Shown here: piece after piece, positions 27,783-35,338 of the stretch
Numbering within the stretch: position 1 is the stretch's first letter
Layout: each line of letters opens with the position of its first letter
Source: Alphaproteobacteria bacterium
GTDB taxonomy: Bacteria > Pseudomonadota > Alphaproteobacteria > Rhizobiales > Beijerinckiaceae
Direction: 5' to 3'
Assembly: GCA_016869595.1 (NCBI GenBank)
Contig: VGDT01000022.1
Span: 1 to 46,222, forward strand
DNA length: 46,222 nt
Notes under the pieces: model-generated
Databases searched by the model: none
Seen by the model: the letters and a program-made list of their open reading frames with translations, nothing else
What the model was told of the DNA's origin: nothing
Position numbers and translations under genes: made by a program

Positions 27783-27830
27783 GCCGGTCACAGTTTCCGC
27801 CGCTCCGCAAAATTTTCAGGAAACGCTCAT
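27783..27830 (-). pseudogene. 5' remnant of a duplicated beta-CASP metallo-beta-lactamase gene
   Basis: Reading minus from ATG 27830 gives MSVS-stop-KFCGAAETVTGAP. The intact gene at 26467 begins MSVSVKFCGAAEAVTGAC. About 40 of 50 bases agree, including GCGGAGCGGCGGAA, and the ATG context CCGCATGAGCGTTTC is also shared. The stop and loss of everything after about 16 codons show a dead fragment. It lies directly upstream of the AI-2E gene, so an extra copy was probably lost by deletion, or this is a recombination scar. Confidence 0.8.
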
Positions 27831-27868
27831 GCGGCCATCCTACTTGTGGGTCCCGTTCTCGCGTCGAT

Positions 27869-28336
27869 TCAATCGCGCGCCGCCTCGGCGGCGGCGACAT
27901 AGCGTTTCACCGTGATGAAACTGTCCGGCGTCACCGATATCGAATCGATTCCGCACCGAACAAGGAACTCGGCGAACTCCGGATGATCGCTCGGCGCCTG
28001 GCCGCACAGCCCCACTTTGGCGCCGGCTTTTCTCGCCTCGACGATGACGTTTTCAATCATCCATTTCACCGCGTCGTCTTGCTCGTCGAACAGCTCCGAC
28101 AGTTCCGCCGAGTCGCGATCGACGCCGAGAGTAAGCTGCGTCAGATCGTTGCTGCCGATCGAGAAGCCATCGAAACGCTCGGCGAAGGCTTTCGCCAAAA
28201 TCACGTTCGAAGGAATCTCGCACATGACGTAAATTCGTAGTTCGTCGACGTCGCGTCTCAAATGGTTCGCCGCCATTTCTTCGGGCACGCGGTCAAGCTC
28301 TTCGAACCTGATCACATGGGAATTGTTGACGGTCAT
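27869..28336 (-). pseudogene. ppsA: Phosphoenolpyruvate synthase reduced to its ends
   Basis: The frame from ATG 28336, just after GAGGGGGCGAG, encodes 155 residues. The last 110 are the C-terminal part of PEP synthase: IYVMCEIPSNVILAKAFAER, FDGFSIGSNDLTQLTLGVDR, then AKVGLCGQAPSDHPEF with the active-site Cys region, and GIDSISVTPDSF. The first 16 (VIRFEELDR) look like the very start of a PEP synthase. The ATP-grasp domain, the swivelling phosphohistidine domain and most of the barrel, some 600 residues, are missing. The simplest reading is an internal in-frame deletion that kept start and stop. It cannot make PEP from pyruvate and ATP. An independent function for the short protein is possible but unsupported. 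Confidence 0.75.
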
Positions 28337-28389
28337 CTCGCCCCCTCTGCTCAACGGCGACGCGGCAACATTTCATTGTTTGCGTCTTA

Positions 28390-28452
28390 GCGAATTCCAC
28401 GGAATTCGCCATCACGATAAGGCGCGAATGTTCGCGTAATTCAACACGCGAA
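28390..28452. repeat. Cluster of dyads with alternative hairpins
   Basis: GCGAATTCCACGGAATTCGC (28390-28409 region, 9-bp arms) is followed by CGCGAATGTTCGCG (28423-28436) and by TTCGCGT-N8-ACGCGAA (28431-28452). The last two share TTCGCG and cannot both fold. They lie between the end of lysR and the PEP synthase remnant. A terminator or protein site is possible; there is no T-run. Confidence 0.55.
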
Positions 28453-28458
28453 CCAGGA

Positions 28459-29355
28459 TCAAAACAACCAGTCCCGCGCGCTCTCCAAAATAGCAGTCAC
28501 GGCGGGGTGTTTAATCTTCCTGTCGCTGGTGACAGCGTAGAACCGCTCCCTTACGGCGTCGATCATTCCGACGAACTTCACGTCGTATTGTTTTTCGATT
28601 TCCGTTTTCACGGGGGCGGGCGCCACGAACAATCCCAGACCGGAGGAACCGAAGGTCTTCATTAAGGCGCTGTCTTCGATTTCCGCCTTGATATCGGGAC
28701 GCAGCCCCTCCGCGTCGAACCACTGATCCAGCGCGCGCCGCAGCGCGGTGTCGGCGGTCGGCAGCAAAAACGGCGCGCCATCGAGAGACCGAGGGAAACG
28801 TCTGCGATAATGGCCAGCGAGCGACGAGGCTCCGAAAACAGCTACGCCGCACTCGCCCAAGAGATGGTTGAACGTCCGGGCGCCGATCGTGGGCGTCGCG
28901 GGCGTGTCCAGTAGCGCGAGATCGATGCCGTGCAGGGATATTTCGGCCAGTAGACGTTCGGTCTTGTCCTCATAACAGAAGAGCCGCGGCGTCTCGCTCA
29001 AACGGAGCGCCGGCTCGATCAGGCGGAAGACAATCAGCTTTTGGATGACGTTCGCCGCGCCGATGCCGAGACGCATCCCTCGCTGACCTGGACGGCCCTT
29101 GAGCGTGTTGGTCAATTCTCTTCCCAGCGTGAAGATTTCCTCCGCATACTGAAAGACGGCGCGGCCGGTTTCCGTCAGCGTCAGCTTGCGTCCATCTCTG
29201 CGGAACAGCTTCTCGCCGATCGATTCTTCGAACACCGCCAACTGACCGCTGATGGTGGGTTGCGCCAGGCGCAGCTTCTCGCAAGCGCGCGTGACGCTGC
29301 CCTCCCTCGCGACATTCCAGAAATAGAAGAGATGCTGGTAGTTGAGTCGGTCCAT
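28459..29355 (-). CDS. LysR-family regulator, NhaR type, next to carbonic anhydrase operon
   Basis: The 298-residue protein starts MDRLNYQHLFYFWNVAREGS, then LAQPTISGQLAVFEESIGEK, the NhaR-type DNA-binding domain. The effector domain begins near residue 90. It is closely similar along its length to the regulator at 7914 (shared CYEDKTERLLAEISLHGIDL / CYEDKRERLLAELTLHGVDL). It is divergent from the small secreted protein and the carbonic anhydrase operon. A dyad 31 bases upstream of its start (29386) is nearly identical to one in front of the carbonic anhydrase (29838), so it probably controls itself and that operon. The inducer is unknown; CO2/bicarbonate, pH or Na+ are reasonable candidates given the operon and the NhaR branch. 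Confidence 0.92.
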   Translation of the reverse strand: MDRLNYQHLFYFWNVAREGSVTRACEKLRLAQPTISGQLAVFEESIGEKLFRRDGRKLTLTETGRAVFQYAEEIFTLGRELTNTLKGRPGQRGMRLGIGAANVIQKLIVFRLIEPALRLSETPRLFCYEDKTERLLAEISLHGIDLALLDTPATPTIGARTFNHLLGECGVAVFGASSLAGHYRRRFPRSLDGAPFLLPTADTALRRALDQWFDAEGLRPDIKAEIEDSALMKTFGSSGLGLFVAPAPVKTEIEKQYDVKFVGMIDAVRERFYAVTSDRKIKHPAVTAILESARDWLF

Positions 29356-29385
29356 GGCGCTGCATCGTGTTTTCGGATGATTTAG

Positions 29386-29400
29386 ATAGATATATTCTAT
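29386..29400. promoter_or_regulatory. Predicted LysR operator in front of lysR
   Basis: ATAGATATATTCTAT: arms ATAGA and TCTAT, core TAGATATATTCTA in the classic T-N11-A form. It is 31 bases upstream of the lysR start and 81 bases upstream of the small exported protein. It matches 13 of 15 bases of the site at 29838. Confidence 0.7.
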
Positions 29401-29480
29401 TTCGCTATGTCAATGACGCGCCTTATGTTCGGTCGCTGCAAATCTGCCTCGTCAGCGACAAGACCGATGCAGGGCGGAAG

Positions 29481-29741
29481 ATGGTTCGTGAACTTGCCTT
29501 TGCTATGGCGCTCGCAATCGCGACGGCCTTCGCTGCGCCCGCCTTGGCCTTCGATCTCTTCGATTTTTTCGACGAAAAGGGCGGCAGTCAGAGCCGGTCG
29601 AGCGAAACGCCGCTGCGTCATCGCGATGGCGCGAGCCGCGAGGCCGGTCAGCGCCCGAAGGAGGCACGATCGCCCCAGCAGCGTCACTATCATTGGCCCG
29701 ACGCGCGCTATTACGGCCGTCACGGGATGGTGTTGGACTGA
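29481..29741 (+). CDS. Small exported protein, His/Arg/Tyr-rich tail
   Basis: The ATG at 29481 directly follows AGGGCGGAAG. The 86-residue product has a signal peptide (MVRELAFAMALAIATAFA to ALA) with cleavage before FDLFDFF. The mature part is hydrophilic, with EKGGSQSRSSETP and an Arg/His-rich end (HYHWPDARYYGRHGMVLD). No family is recognised. It lies between lysR and carbonic anhydrase, directly behind the first predicted LysR operator, and is closed by a terminator at 29771, so it has its own transcript in the same putative regulon. Confidence 0.55.
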   Translation: MVRELAFAMALAIATAFAAPALAFDLFDFFDEKGGSQSRSSETPLRHRDGASREAGQRPKEARSPQQRHYHWPDARYYGRHGMVLD

Positions 29742-29770
29742 GCGCGCTCCCCCATGCGCGCCGGAACGTC

Positions 29771-29801
29771 GGGTCCCTCCGAGGGAGGCGGAGGGCCTTT
29801 T
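29771..29801 (+). terminator. Rho-independent terminator after the small exported protein
   Basis: The stem CCCTCCG (29775-29781) / CGGAGGG (29789-29795) with a seven-base loop is followed by CCTTTT. It separates the small gene from the carbonic anhydrase promoter. Confidence 0.75.
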
Positions 29802-29837
29802 CTCAGCCAAATCATATATGTTTTTTCGATTTACACA

Positions 29838-29852
29838 ATAGAGATATCCTAT
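29838..29852. promoter_or_regulatory. Predicted LysR operator in front of carbonic anhydrase
   Basis: ATAGAGATATCCTAT: core TAGAGATATCCTA in T-N11-A form, nearly identical to the site at 29386. It is 65 bases upstream of the start codon and directly abuts the predicted -35 hexamer, a normal place for a LysR activator. Confidence 0.7.
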
Positions 29853-29881
29853 TTTACGATGTTTAGATTCAGGTTTATTTT
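29853..29881 (+). promoter_or_regulatory. Candidate sigma-70 promoter of the carbonic anhydrase operon
   Basis: TTTACG (29853-29858), a 17-base spacer and TATTTT (29876-29881). Both hexamers are weak, as expected for an activator-dependent promoter. Confidence 0.45.
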
Positions 29882-29917
29882 TCTCGCGCTTCGACAGCGT
29901 CACGAGAGGCAAGAACG

Positions 29918-30586
29918 ATGCAACGGCTGCTTCAAGGGCTTCATCACTTCCAGACCACGATTTTCGGCTCGCAGCGGGAGCTGTTCGAGCGGCTAGTGAA
30001 GGGGCAGGCGCCCGAAACGCTTTTCATCACCTGTTCCGACTCGCGCATCGACCCGTGCCTGCTCACCCAGACCGAACCGGGCGAGCTCTTTATCCTGCGC
30101 AACGCCGGGAATCTGGTTCCTCCATATGGGGCTTCGCAAGGGGGCGAGGCGGCGACGATCGAGTTCGCCGTGGCGGGTCTGGGCGTCAAGGAAATCATTG
30201 TTTGCGGCCATTCCCATTGCGGCGCCATGAAGGGCCTTCTGGAGCCGCCGGCAGCCAAGGATTTTCCAGCCTTGACGCATTGGCTTTCCCACGCCGAGTC
30301 CACGCGCCGCATCGTTCGCGAGAAATACGCCGACAAGGAGCCTTCGTCGCTGCTCAACGTCGCCATTCAGGAAAACGTGCTGGCGCAGCTGGAGAATCTA
30401 CGGACGCACCCAGTGGTGGCGTCTGGCTTGGCGCAGGGCAAACTCAAGCTCCATGCGTGGGTCTACAAGATCGAGACCGGCGAGGTGTTCGGATACGATC
30501 CACAACGCGGCCAGTTCACGCTCTTGACCGAGCAGCCGGGCGAACGGCCAGCGCCCAAGCGCGATTTGTCGGCCGTCGAAGCATGA
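29918..30586 (+). CDS. Beta-class carbonic anhydrase
   Basis: The 222-residue protein is a beta-carbonic anhydrase. Zinc ligands and active-site pair are visible: Cys39 and the Asp41/Arg43 dyad in CSDSRIDP, then His98 and Cys101 in CGHSHCGAM. It interconverts CO2 and bicarbonate in the cytosol. The start ATG 29918 has GAGAGG about nine bases upstream. The last codons overlap the start of the next gene (ATGA), and the SulP permease follows, so bicarbonate supply or pH control is the likely joint role. In a methylotroph with ethylmalonyl-CoA carboxylation (ccr nearby) bicarbonate and CO2 supply matters, which makes the context sensible. It is controlled in all likelihood by the neighbouring LysR protein. 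Confidence 0.97.
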   Translation: MQRLLQGLHHFQTTIFGSQRELFERLVKGQAPETLFITCSDSRIDPCLLTQTEPGELFILRNAGNLVPPYGASQGGEAATIEFAVAGLGVKEIIVCGHSHCGAMKGLLEPPAAKDFPALTHWLSHAESTRRIVREKYADKEPSSLLNVAIQENVLAQLENLRTHPVVASGLAQGKLKLHAWVYKIETGEVFGYDPQRGQFTLLTEQPGERPAPKRDLSAVEA

Positions 30587-31356
30587 AGAAGCGAGGCGAA
30601 AGTCAGGGAAAGGCCGTCAACAAAGTCGTGACGATCATGGGCGACCGATCACCGTTGGCGCTGTCGCTGCTCTGCCTTTTGGCGCCGGGCCCCGCGGCCG
30701 CCGGCGCGCAGGAGGATTTTCGCATCTGGGGCAATGTGACGTCGATCGCCAATCTGGGCTCGCTGGACCCCCGCCTCGACAGATGGCGGTGGTGGATGGA
30801 GGGACAGGGACGTTGGCGGGACGGCGGAGACGCGCTGGATCAGGGCCTCGTGCGCACGGGCGTGGGCTACGCCCTCACCGACCGCGCGAGCGTCTGGCTC
30901 GGCTACGCCTATGTCCCCACCCTCCCGGAGGCGCGCAGGACGATAAACGAGCACCGCATTTGGCAGCAGCTCACCTTGACGGATTTTGCGCCCTTCGGCG
31001 ATCTGACCAGCCGCAGCCGCCTGGAGCAGCGTTTCATACAAGGGATAGACCCGGTGGAATGGCGTTTCCGGGAGTTCGTCCGCTTCTCGCGGCCGATCGC
31101 CGAGGGCTCGCCATTCAGTTTCATCCTGTGGGACGAGGTCTTCGTGAGGCTGAATTCGACAACGCCCACTGTGCGCACGGGCTTCGATCAAAACCGCGGC
31201 TTCGCGGGGATCGGCTACAGTTTCGATCGACACGCCCGTTTGGAGGTCGGCTATCTCAACCAATTGGTCCAGACCTTTGTCCAGACGAGAACGAGACGGG
31301 CGACGGATCTCCGTATGAACCATATCCTGTCGACGAGCCTGTTTCTCAATTTCTAA
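30583..31356 (+). CDS. DUF2490-family outer-membrane-like protein
   Basis: Translation from ATG 30583 (four-base overlap with the carbonic anhydrase stop) gives 257 residues. A second ATG at 30637 starts MGDRSPLALSLLCLLAPGPA, a better-shaped signal peptide, so the true start may be there. The mature part matches DUF2490: RWRWWMEGQGRWRDGGDALD, LVRTGVGYALTDRASVWLGY, then RSRLEQRFIQG and an aromatic C-terminal residue (SLFLNF), as in outer-membrane beta-barrels. Alternating short amphipathic strands fit a small barrel. Function of the family is unknown. Its place between carbonic anhydrase and a SulP permease is unusual and suggests a link to anion or CO2 passage across the outer membrane. Confidence 0.85.
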   Translation: MKKRGESQGKAVNKVVTIMGDRSPLALSLLCLLAPGPAAAGAQEDFRIWGNVTSIANLGSLDPRLDRWRWWMEGQGRWRDGGDALDQGLVRTGVGYALTDRASVWLGYAYVPTLPEARRTINEHRIWQQLTLTDFAPFGDLTSRSRLEQRFIQGIDPVEWRFREFVRFSRPIAEGSPFSFILWDEVFVRLNSTTPTVRTGFDQNRGFAGIGYSFDRHARLEVGYLNQLVQTFVQTRTRRATDLRMNHILSTSLFLNF

Positions 31357-31406
31357 AATCTTCGTGGGGCGGAGCAAGGAACGCAACCTGACGCTGGAGC
31401 AAAAAA

Positions 31407-33011
31407 GTGACGACACAGGCTTCATTCATCCCCACGCTTCGTCAATCGTGGAAGGAGGATATTCTCGCCTCCATCGTGGTGTTCCTGGTGGCCTTGCCTC
31501 TCTCGATGGGCGTCGCCATCGCTTCGGGCGTTCCTATCGAAAAGGCGGCTTCGGTCGGCCTCATCACCGCGATCATCGGCGGCGTCGTGGTTGGGCCCTT
31601 GTCGGGCAGTCCCTTGCAAGTGAGCGGCCCGGCGGCTGGCCTCGCGGTGATGGTCGCTCTCTTTATCCAGGAACATGGTTTCGAGACTCTGGGGCTCATC
31701 GTCATGTTGGGTGGCCTGATGCAATTGGCGAGCGGCCTGCTGCGCCTGGGCCCAGTGTTTCGCGCCGTTTCGCCCGCCCTGATCCAGGGGATGCTGGCGG
31801 GCATCGGCATCCTGATCTTCGCCTCGCAATTCCACGTCATGGTGGACGATCTGCCGCCGGGCACCGGCAAGGAATTCGGCGGCCTCATCAATCTCTGGTC
31901 GCTGCCGGAGGCGGTCTGGAAAGGCGTTACGGAACCGGTCCATCGTCCTGCGGCGTTGATTGGCCTGCTCACCATCGCGACGGTCACGCTGTGGACTCTG
32001 TTCGCGCCCAAGAAGCTCAAGCTGCTGCCGGCGCCGCTCATCGGCGTTGTCGTCGCCACAGCCGCCGCATGGCATCATGAATTGGACATGAAATACGTCC
32101 CGGTGCCCGACCAACTGCTGGACGCAGTCCGTTGGCCGACGATGGCCGGGTTCAGCCGGCTGAACGAGGGCGCGATCTGGCTGGCGGGACTGTCCCTGGC
32201 CTTCGTGGCCAGCGCGGAGTCGCTGCTCACCGCCACGGCGGCGGATTCGATGCAACGCCATGCCGAGCGCACCAAATACAGCCGCGAACTGGCGGCGCAG
32301 GGCGTCGGCAATATTCTTTGCGGCCTCATAGGCGTGCTGCCGATCACGGGCGTCATTGTCCGCACGTCGGCCAATGTCATGGCGGGCGCCCGCACCCGAA
32401 CATCCGCCTTCCTGCACGGCGTCTGGGTGTTGCTGTTCGTGGCGTTGCTGCCTGGCGTCCTGGCCATGATTCCGGTCGCGGGTCTCGCCGCCATTCTGGT
32501 CTATACCGGCGTCAAGCTGGCCAAGCTGCAATTCGCCAAAAGCCTGTGGGACAAGGACCGGGCCGAGGCCGCTGTTTACGTCGTTACGCTCGCCGGCGTT
32601 GTCGGGCTCGATCTCTTGACCGGCATCATGCTGGGCATAGGTCTGGCGTTCGCCAGACTGCTCTACACCTTCTCCCACCTCGAAATACGGGTGGACGAGG
32701 ACAAGGAATCCGGCGCCGTCGAGATTCGTCTCGAAGGCGCCGCCACTTTCATACGCCTGCCGCAACTGGCGGCGGTTCTGGAGCGACTGCCAGCGAACGC
32801 GCATGTCCAGGCGCATCTGGACAGGTTGACCTATATCGACCACGCCTGCATGGATTTGCTGGTGAATTGGGAAGCGCAGCACAAGTCGGCGGGCGGCGAA
32901 CTGCTTCTGGACTGGGGCGCGCTGCACGGCCTCTTCCAGCGGCACGCCTGGCGCGCGCCAGAGGCGACGTCGGCCGAGCCAAAACGCTCCGAGGAGCGCG
33001 CCGTCGCTTGA
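31407..33011 (+). CDS. SulP-family anion (putative bicarbonate) transporter
   Basis: The 534-residue protein begins at a GTG at 31407 with a GGAG a few bases upstream. Helices follow the SulP fold: DILASIVVFLVALPLSMGVA, GPLSGSPLQVSGPAAGLAVM in the substrate site, ASAESLLTATAADSMQ, and VLPITGVIVRTSANVMAGA. The C-terminal part (residues about 430-515) is STAS-like: EIRVDEDKESGAVEIRLEGA and LDRLTYIDHACMDLLVNW. It shares an operon with carbonic anhydrase, and SulP-carbonic anhydrase pairs are known to handle bicarbonate; that substrate is inferred. The second SulP in the window (4047-7829) has UspA domains instead of STAS and is disrupted, so this may be the only intact one here. Confidence 0.95.
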   Translation: MTTQASFIPTLRQSWKEDILASIVVFLVALPLSMGVAIASGVPIEKAASVGLITAIIGGVVVGPLSGSPLQVSGPAAGLAVMVALFIQEHGFETLGLIVMLGGLMQLASGLLRLGPVFRAVSPALIQGMLAGIGILIFASQFHVMVDDLPPGTGKEFGGLINLWSLPEAVWKGVTEPVHRPAALIGLLTIATVTLWTLFAPKKLKLLPAPLIGVVVATAAAWHHELDMKYVPVPDQLLDAVRWPTMAGFSRLNEGAIWLAGLSLAFVASAESLLTATAADSMQRHAERTKYSRELAAQGVGNILCGLIGVLPITGVIVRTSANVMAGARTRTSAFLHGVWVLLFVALLPGVLAMIPVAGLAAILVYTGVKLAKLQFAKSLWDKDRAEAAVYVVTLAGVVGLDLLTGIMLGIGLAFARLLYTFSHLEIRVDEDKESGAVEIRLEGAATFIRLPQLAAVLERLPANAHVQAHLDRLTYIDHACMDLLVNWEAQHKSAGGELLLDWGALHGLFQRHAWRAPEATSAEPKRSEERAVA

Positions 33012-33176
33012 GCGGACCATCGAGAACCCGCGCGCGGTCTTGTCGCAAGAACGGCGTGCGGATTTTTTGTGAAATCCCGCCAAGCGCGAATCGCCCTCGG
33101 ACCGCTAGCGAGCAAGCAGCCGGTCGCAAAGGTCCGCCGCATCCGTGGCGCGAGAGTAGAGAGAGGCCCCTTACAA

Positions 33177-33815
33177 GTGACGCGTTTCGTCATCGCCGGA
33201 ACGGACACGGGCGTCGGCAAGACAATCTTCTCGGCCGCGCTCGCCCAGGCGCTCGACGCCTATTATTGGAAACCCGTGCAGTCGGGCCTCGACGGCGAGA
33301 CGGATTCGCAAACCGTCGCTCGGCTTTCGGGACTTCCGCCGGCGCGCATCCTGCCGGAGGTGTGGCGGCTGAAGACGCCGGCTTCGCCGCATCTTTCGGC
33401 GCAGATCGACGGCGTCGAGATCGACCCGGATCGTCTCGCGCCGCCCGAATGCGACCGTCCGCTCATCATCGAAACCGCCGGCGGCCTGATGACGCCGCTT
33501 ACAATTTGCGTTCCGACGATAGACGTGGTGGCGCGCTGGAGGATTCCCGCCATTCTCACGGCGCGCACGTCGCTTGGAACCATCAATCACAGCCTCCTGT
33601 CGATCGAGGCGCTGCGGCGACGAGATATTCCATTGCTTGGCATCGCCTTCGTCGGCGACGAGAACGAGAACACGCAGGCCGCGATCGCGACAATGGGCGA
33701 CGTTCGCGTTCTCGGCCGTCTCCCCTTTCTCTCCCTTCTCACGCAGGCAACATTGCGCGCGGCCTTCGAAGCGGGCTTTCGCGTCGCCGATTTCGCGAAG
33801 GCAGCGAAGCAATGA
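33177..33815 (+). CDS. bioD: Dethiobiotin synthetase
   Basis: The 212-residue protein starts at a GTG (33177) with GAGAGAGG ten bases upstream. Its first residues form the ATP-binding P-loop [13 protein letters not shown] (Lys15), followed by [16 protein letters not shown], which carries the conserved substrate Lys. It catalyses ATP-dependent CO2 insertion into 7,8-diaminopelargonate to form dethiobiotin. Usual neighbours bioA, bioB and bioF are absent, so biotin synthesis is split in this genome. Its place just before ccr may be chance, though biotin is needed for propionyl-CoA carboxylase of the same pathway. Confidence 0.94.
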   Translation: MTRFVIAGTDTGVGKTIFSAALAQALDAYYWKPVQSGLDGETDSQTVARLSGLPPARILPEVWRLKTPASPHLSAQIDGVEIDPDRLAPPECDRPLIIETAGGLMTPLTICVPTIDVVARWRIPAILTARTSLGTINHSLLSIEALRRRDIPLLGIAFVGDENENTQAAIATMGDVRVLGRLPFLSLLTQATLRAAFEAGFRVADFAKAAKQ

Positions 33816-33961
33816 AGCCTGTCCTCTTCTCGCGGGAATGGCGGCCTCCCCGTTCCCTGTTTTGACGGCGACGCCATCCGAGTCGGCGTCACCGTATTGC
33901 CGCGACGCCCGCCAGAAGGCGCCGCCGTTCCATGAGAACAACCCGTCAAGGAGACACAAAG

Positions 33962-35212
33962 TTGACCGACAAAAAAGACCTATATGAAATGGGCGAAATC
34001 CCGCCGCTCGGGCATGTGCCGAAGAACATGTACGCCTGGGCCATCCGCAGGGAGCGCCAGGGGCCGCCGGAGATCGCCATGCGGCTCGAAGTGCTGCCGA
34101 CATGGGAGCTCGACAGTCACGACGTGCTTGTTCTCGTGATGGCGGCCGGCGTCAACTACAATGGCGTCTGGGCTTCGCTCGGCGAGCCGGTGTCGATGTT
34201 CGATGTCCACAAGAACCCTTACCACATTTGTGGGTCCGACGCCTCTGGCGTCGTCTGGGCCGTTGGCTCCAAGGTGAAGCGCTGGAAGGTTGGCGACGAG
34301 GTCATCATCCACTGCAACCGGGACGACGGGGACGATGAAGAGTGCAACGGCGGCGATCCGATGTATTCCCCCTCGCAACGCATTTGGGCTTATGAGACGC
34401 CCGACGGCTCCTTCGCCCAGTTCTGCCGCGCGCAAGACCGCCAGCTCCTGGAGCGCCCCAAGCACCTCACCTGGGAAGAGGCGGCCTGCTATACGCTGAC
34501 GCTCGCAACCGCGTACCGAATGCTGTTCGGCCATGAGCCGCATCAATTGAAGCCCGGCGACAATGTGCTGGTGTGGGGAGCCTCCGGGGGATTGGGCGTC
34601 TTCGCCGTTCAGCTCTGCGCGGCGACTGGCGCCAATGCGATTGGGGTCATCTCGGATGATTCGAAGCGCGACTATGTGATGTCGCTCGGCGCCAAGGGCG
34701 TCATCAACCGCAAGGAGTTCAACTGCTGGGGCCAGTTGCCCAAGGTCAACTCGCCCGAGTTCACCGAGTGGACCAAGGAGGCGCGCAAGTTCGGCAAGGC
34801 GATTTGGGACATCACCGGCAAGAAGGACGTGGACATCGTTTTCGAACATCCCGGCGAATCGACCTTCCCGGTTTCCGTGCTCGTGGTGAAGCGCGGCGGC
34901 ATGGTGGTTTTTTGCGCCGGCACGACGGGTTACAATATCACCTTCGACGCCCGCTACGTTTGGATGCGCCAGAAGCGCATACAGGGTTCGCATTTCGCGC
35001 ATTTGAAACAGGCGTCGGCGGCCAACCGCTTCGTCATCGATCGCCGCATCGACCCCTGCATGTCGGAGGTTTTGCCCTTCGAGAAGATTCCGGAGGCCCA
35101 CATGAAAATGTGGCGCAACGAACACGCTCCCGGCAACATGGCCGTGCTCGTTATGTCGCCCAAGCCCGGCCTGCATACGGTCGAGGACATGCTCAAAGCG
35201 GAGAAGGCGTGA
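33962..35212 (+). CDS. ccr: Crotonyl-CoA carboxylase/reductase
   Basis: The TTG at 33962 follows AAGGAG by eight bases and gives MTDKKDLYEMGEIPPLGHVP, a typical Ccr N-terminus; the longer ATG frame (33932) has no such site. At 416 residues it is close to usual length. It is a zinc-free medium-chain reductase with NADPH-binding WGASGGLGVFAVQLC and the Ccr signatures MAAGVNYNGVWASLGEP and RIQGSHFAHLKQASAANRF, where the His is near the CO2 site of characterised enzymes. It converts crotonyl-CoA, CO2 and NADPH to ethylmalonyl-CoA, the committed step of the ethylmalonyl-CoA pathway for acetyl-CoA assimilation or butyryl/ethylmalonyl supply. It marks an alphaproteobacterial or actinobacterial host; the rest of the window favours the former. 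Confidence 0.97.
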   Translation: MTDKKDLYEMGEIPPLGHVPKNMYAWAIRRERQGPPEIAMRLEVLPTWELDSHDVLVLVMAAGVNYNGVWASLGEPVSMFDVHKNPYHICGSDASGVVWAVGSKVKRWKVGDEVIIHCNRDDGDDEECNGGDPMYSPSQRIWAYETPDGSFAQFCRAQDRQLLERPKHLTWEEAACYTLTLATAYRMLFGHEPHQLKPGDNVLVWGASGGLGVFAVQLCAATGANAIGVISDDSKRDYVMSLGAKGVINRKEFNCWGQLPKVNSPEFTEWTKEARKFGKAIWDITGKKDVDIVFEHPGESTFPVSVLVVKRGGMVVFCAGTTGYNITFDARYVWMRQKRIQGSHFAHLKQASAANRFVIDRRIDPCMSEVLPFEKIPEAHMKMWRNEHAPGNMAVLVMSPKPGLHTVEDMLKAEKA

Positions 35213-35338
35213 TCCGCCTCAGCCTGCGGCATTACGCGCTTCTTAGCGTCGTTGTCTTCGCGATCGCAGCCGAATAGTCTGATTTACGGTCGCGACCGCC
35301 GGAAATGTTCAACAACGGCGCATGCCGCTGTTCGTGTG

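Noticed and set aside
31422-33083. 553-codon minus-strand frame across the SulP gene
   Set aside because: Antisense shadow, rich in Arg/Gln/His/Asp with no domain; the plus strand encodes SulP.
33980-35176. 398-codon minus-strand frame across ccr
   Set aside because: Antisense shadow of a strongly conserved enzyme gene.
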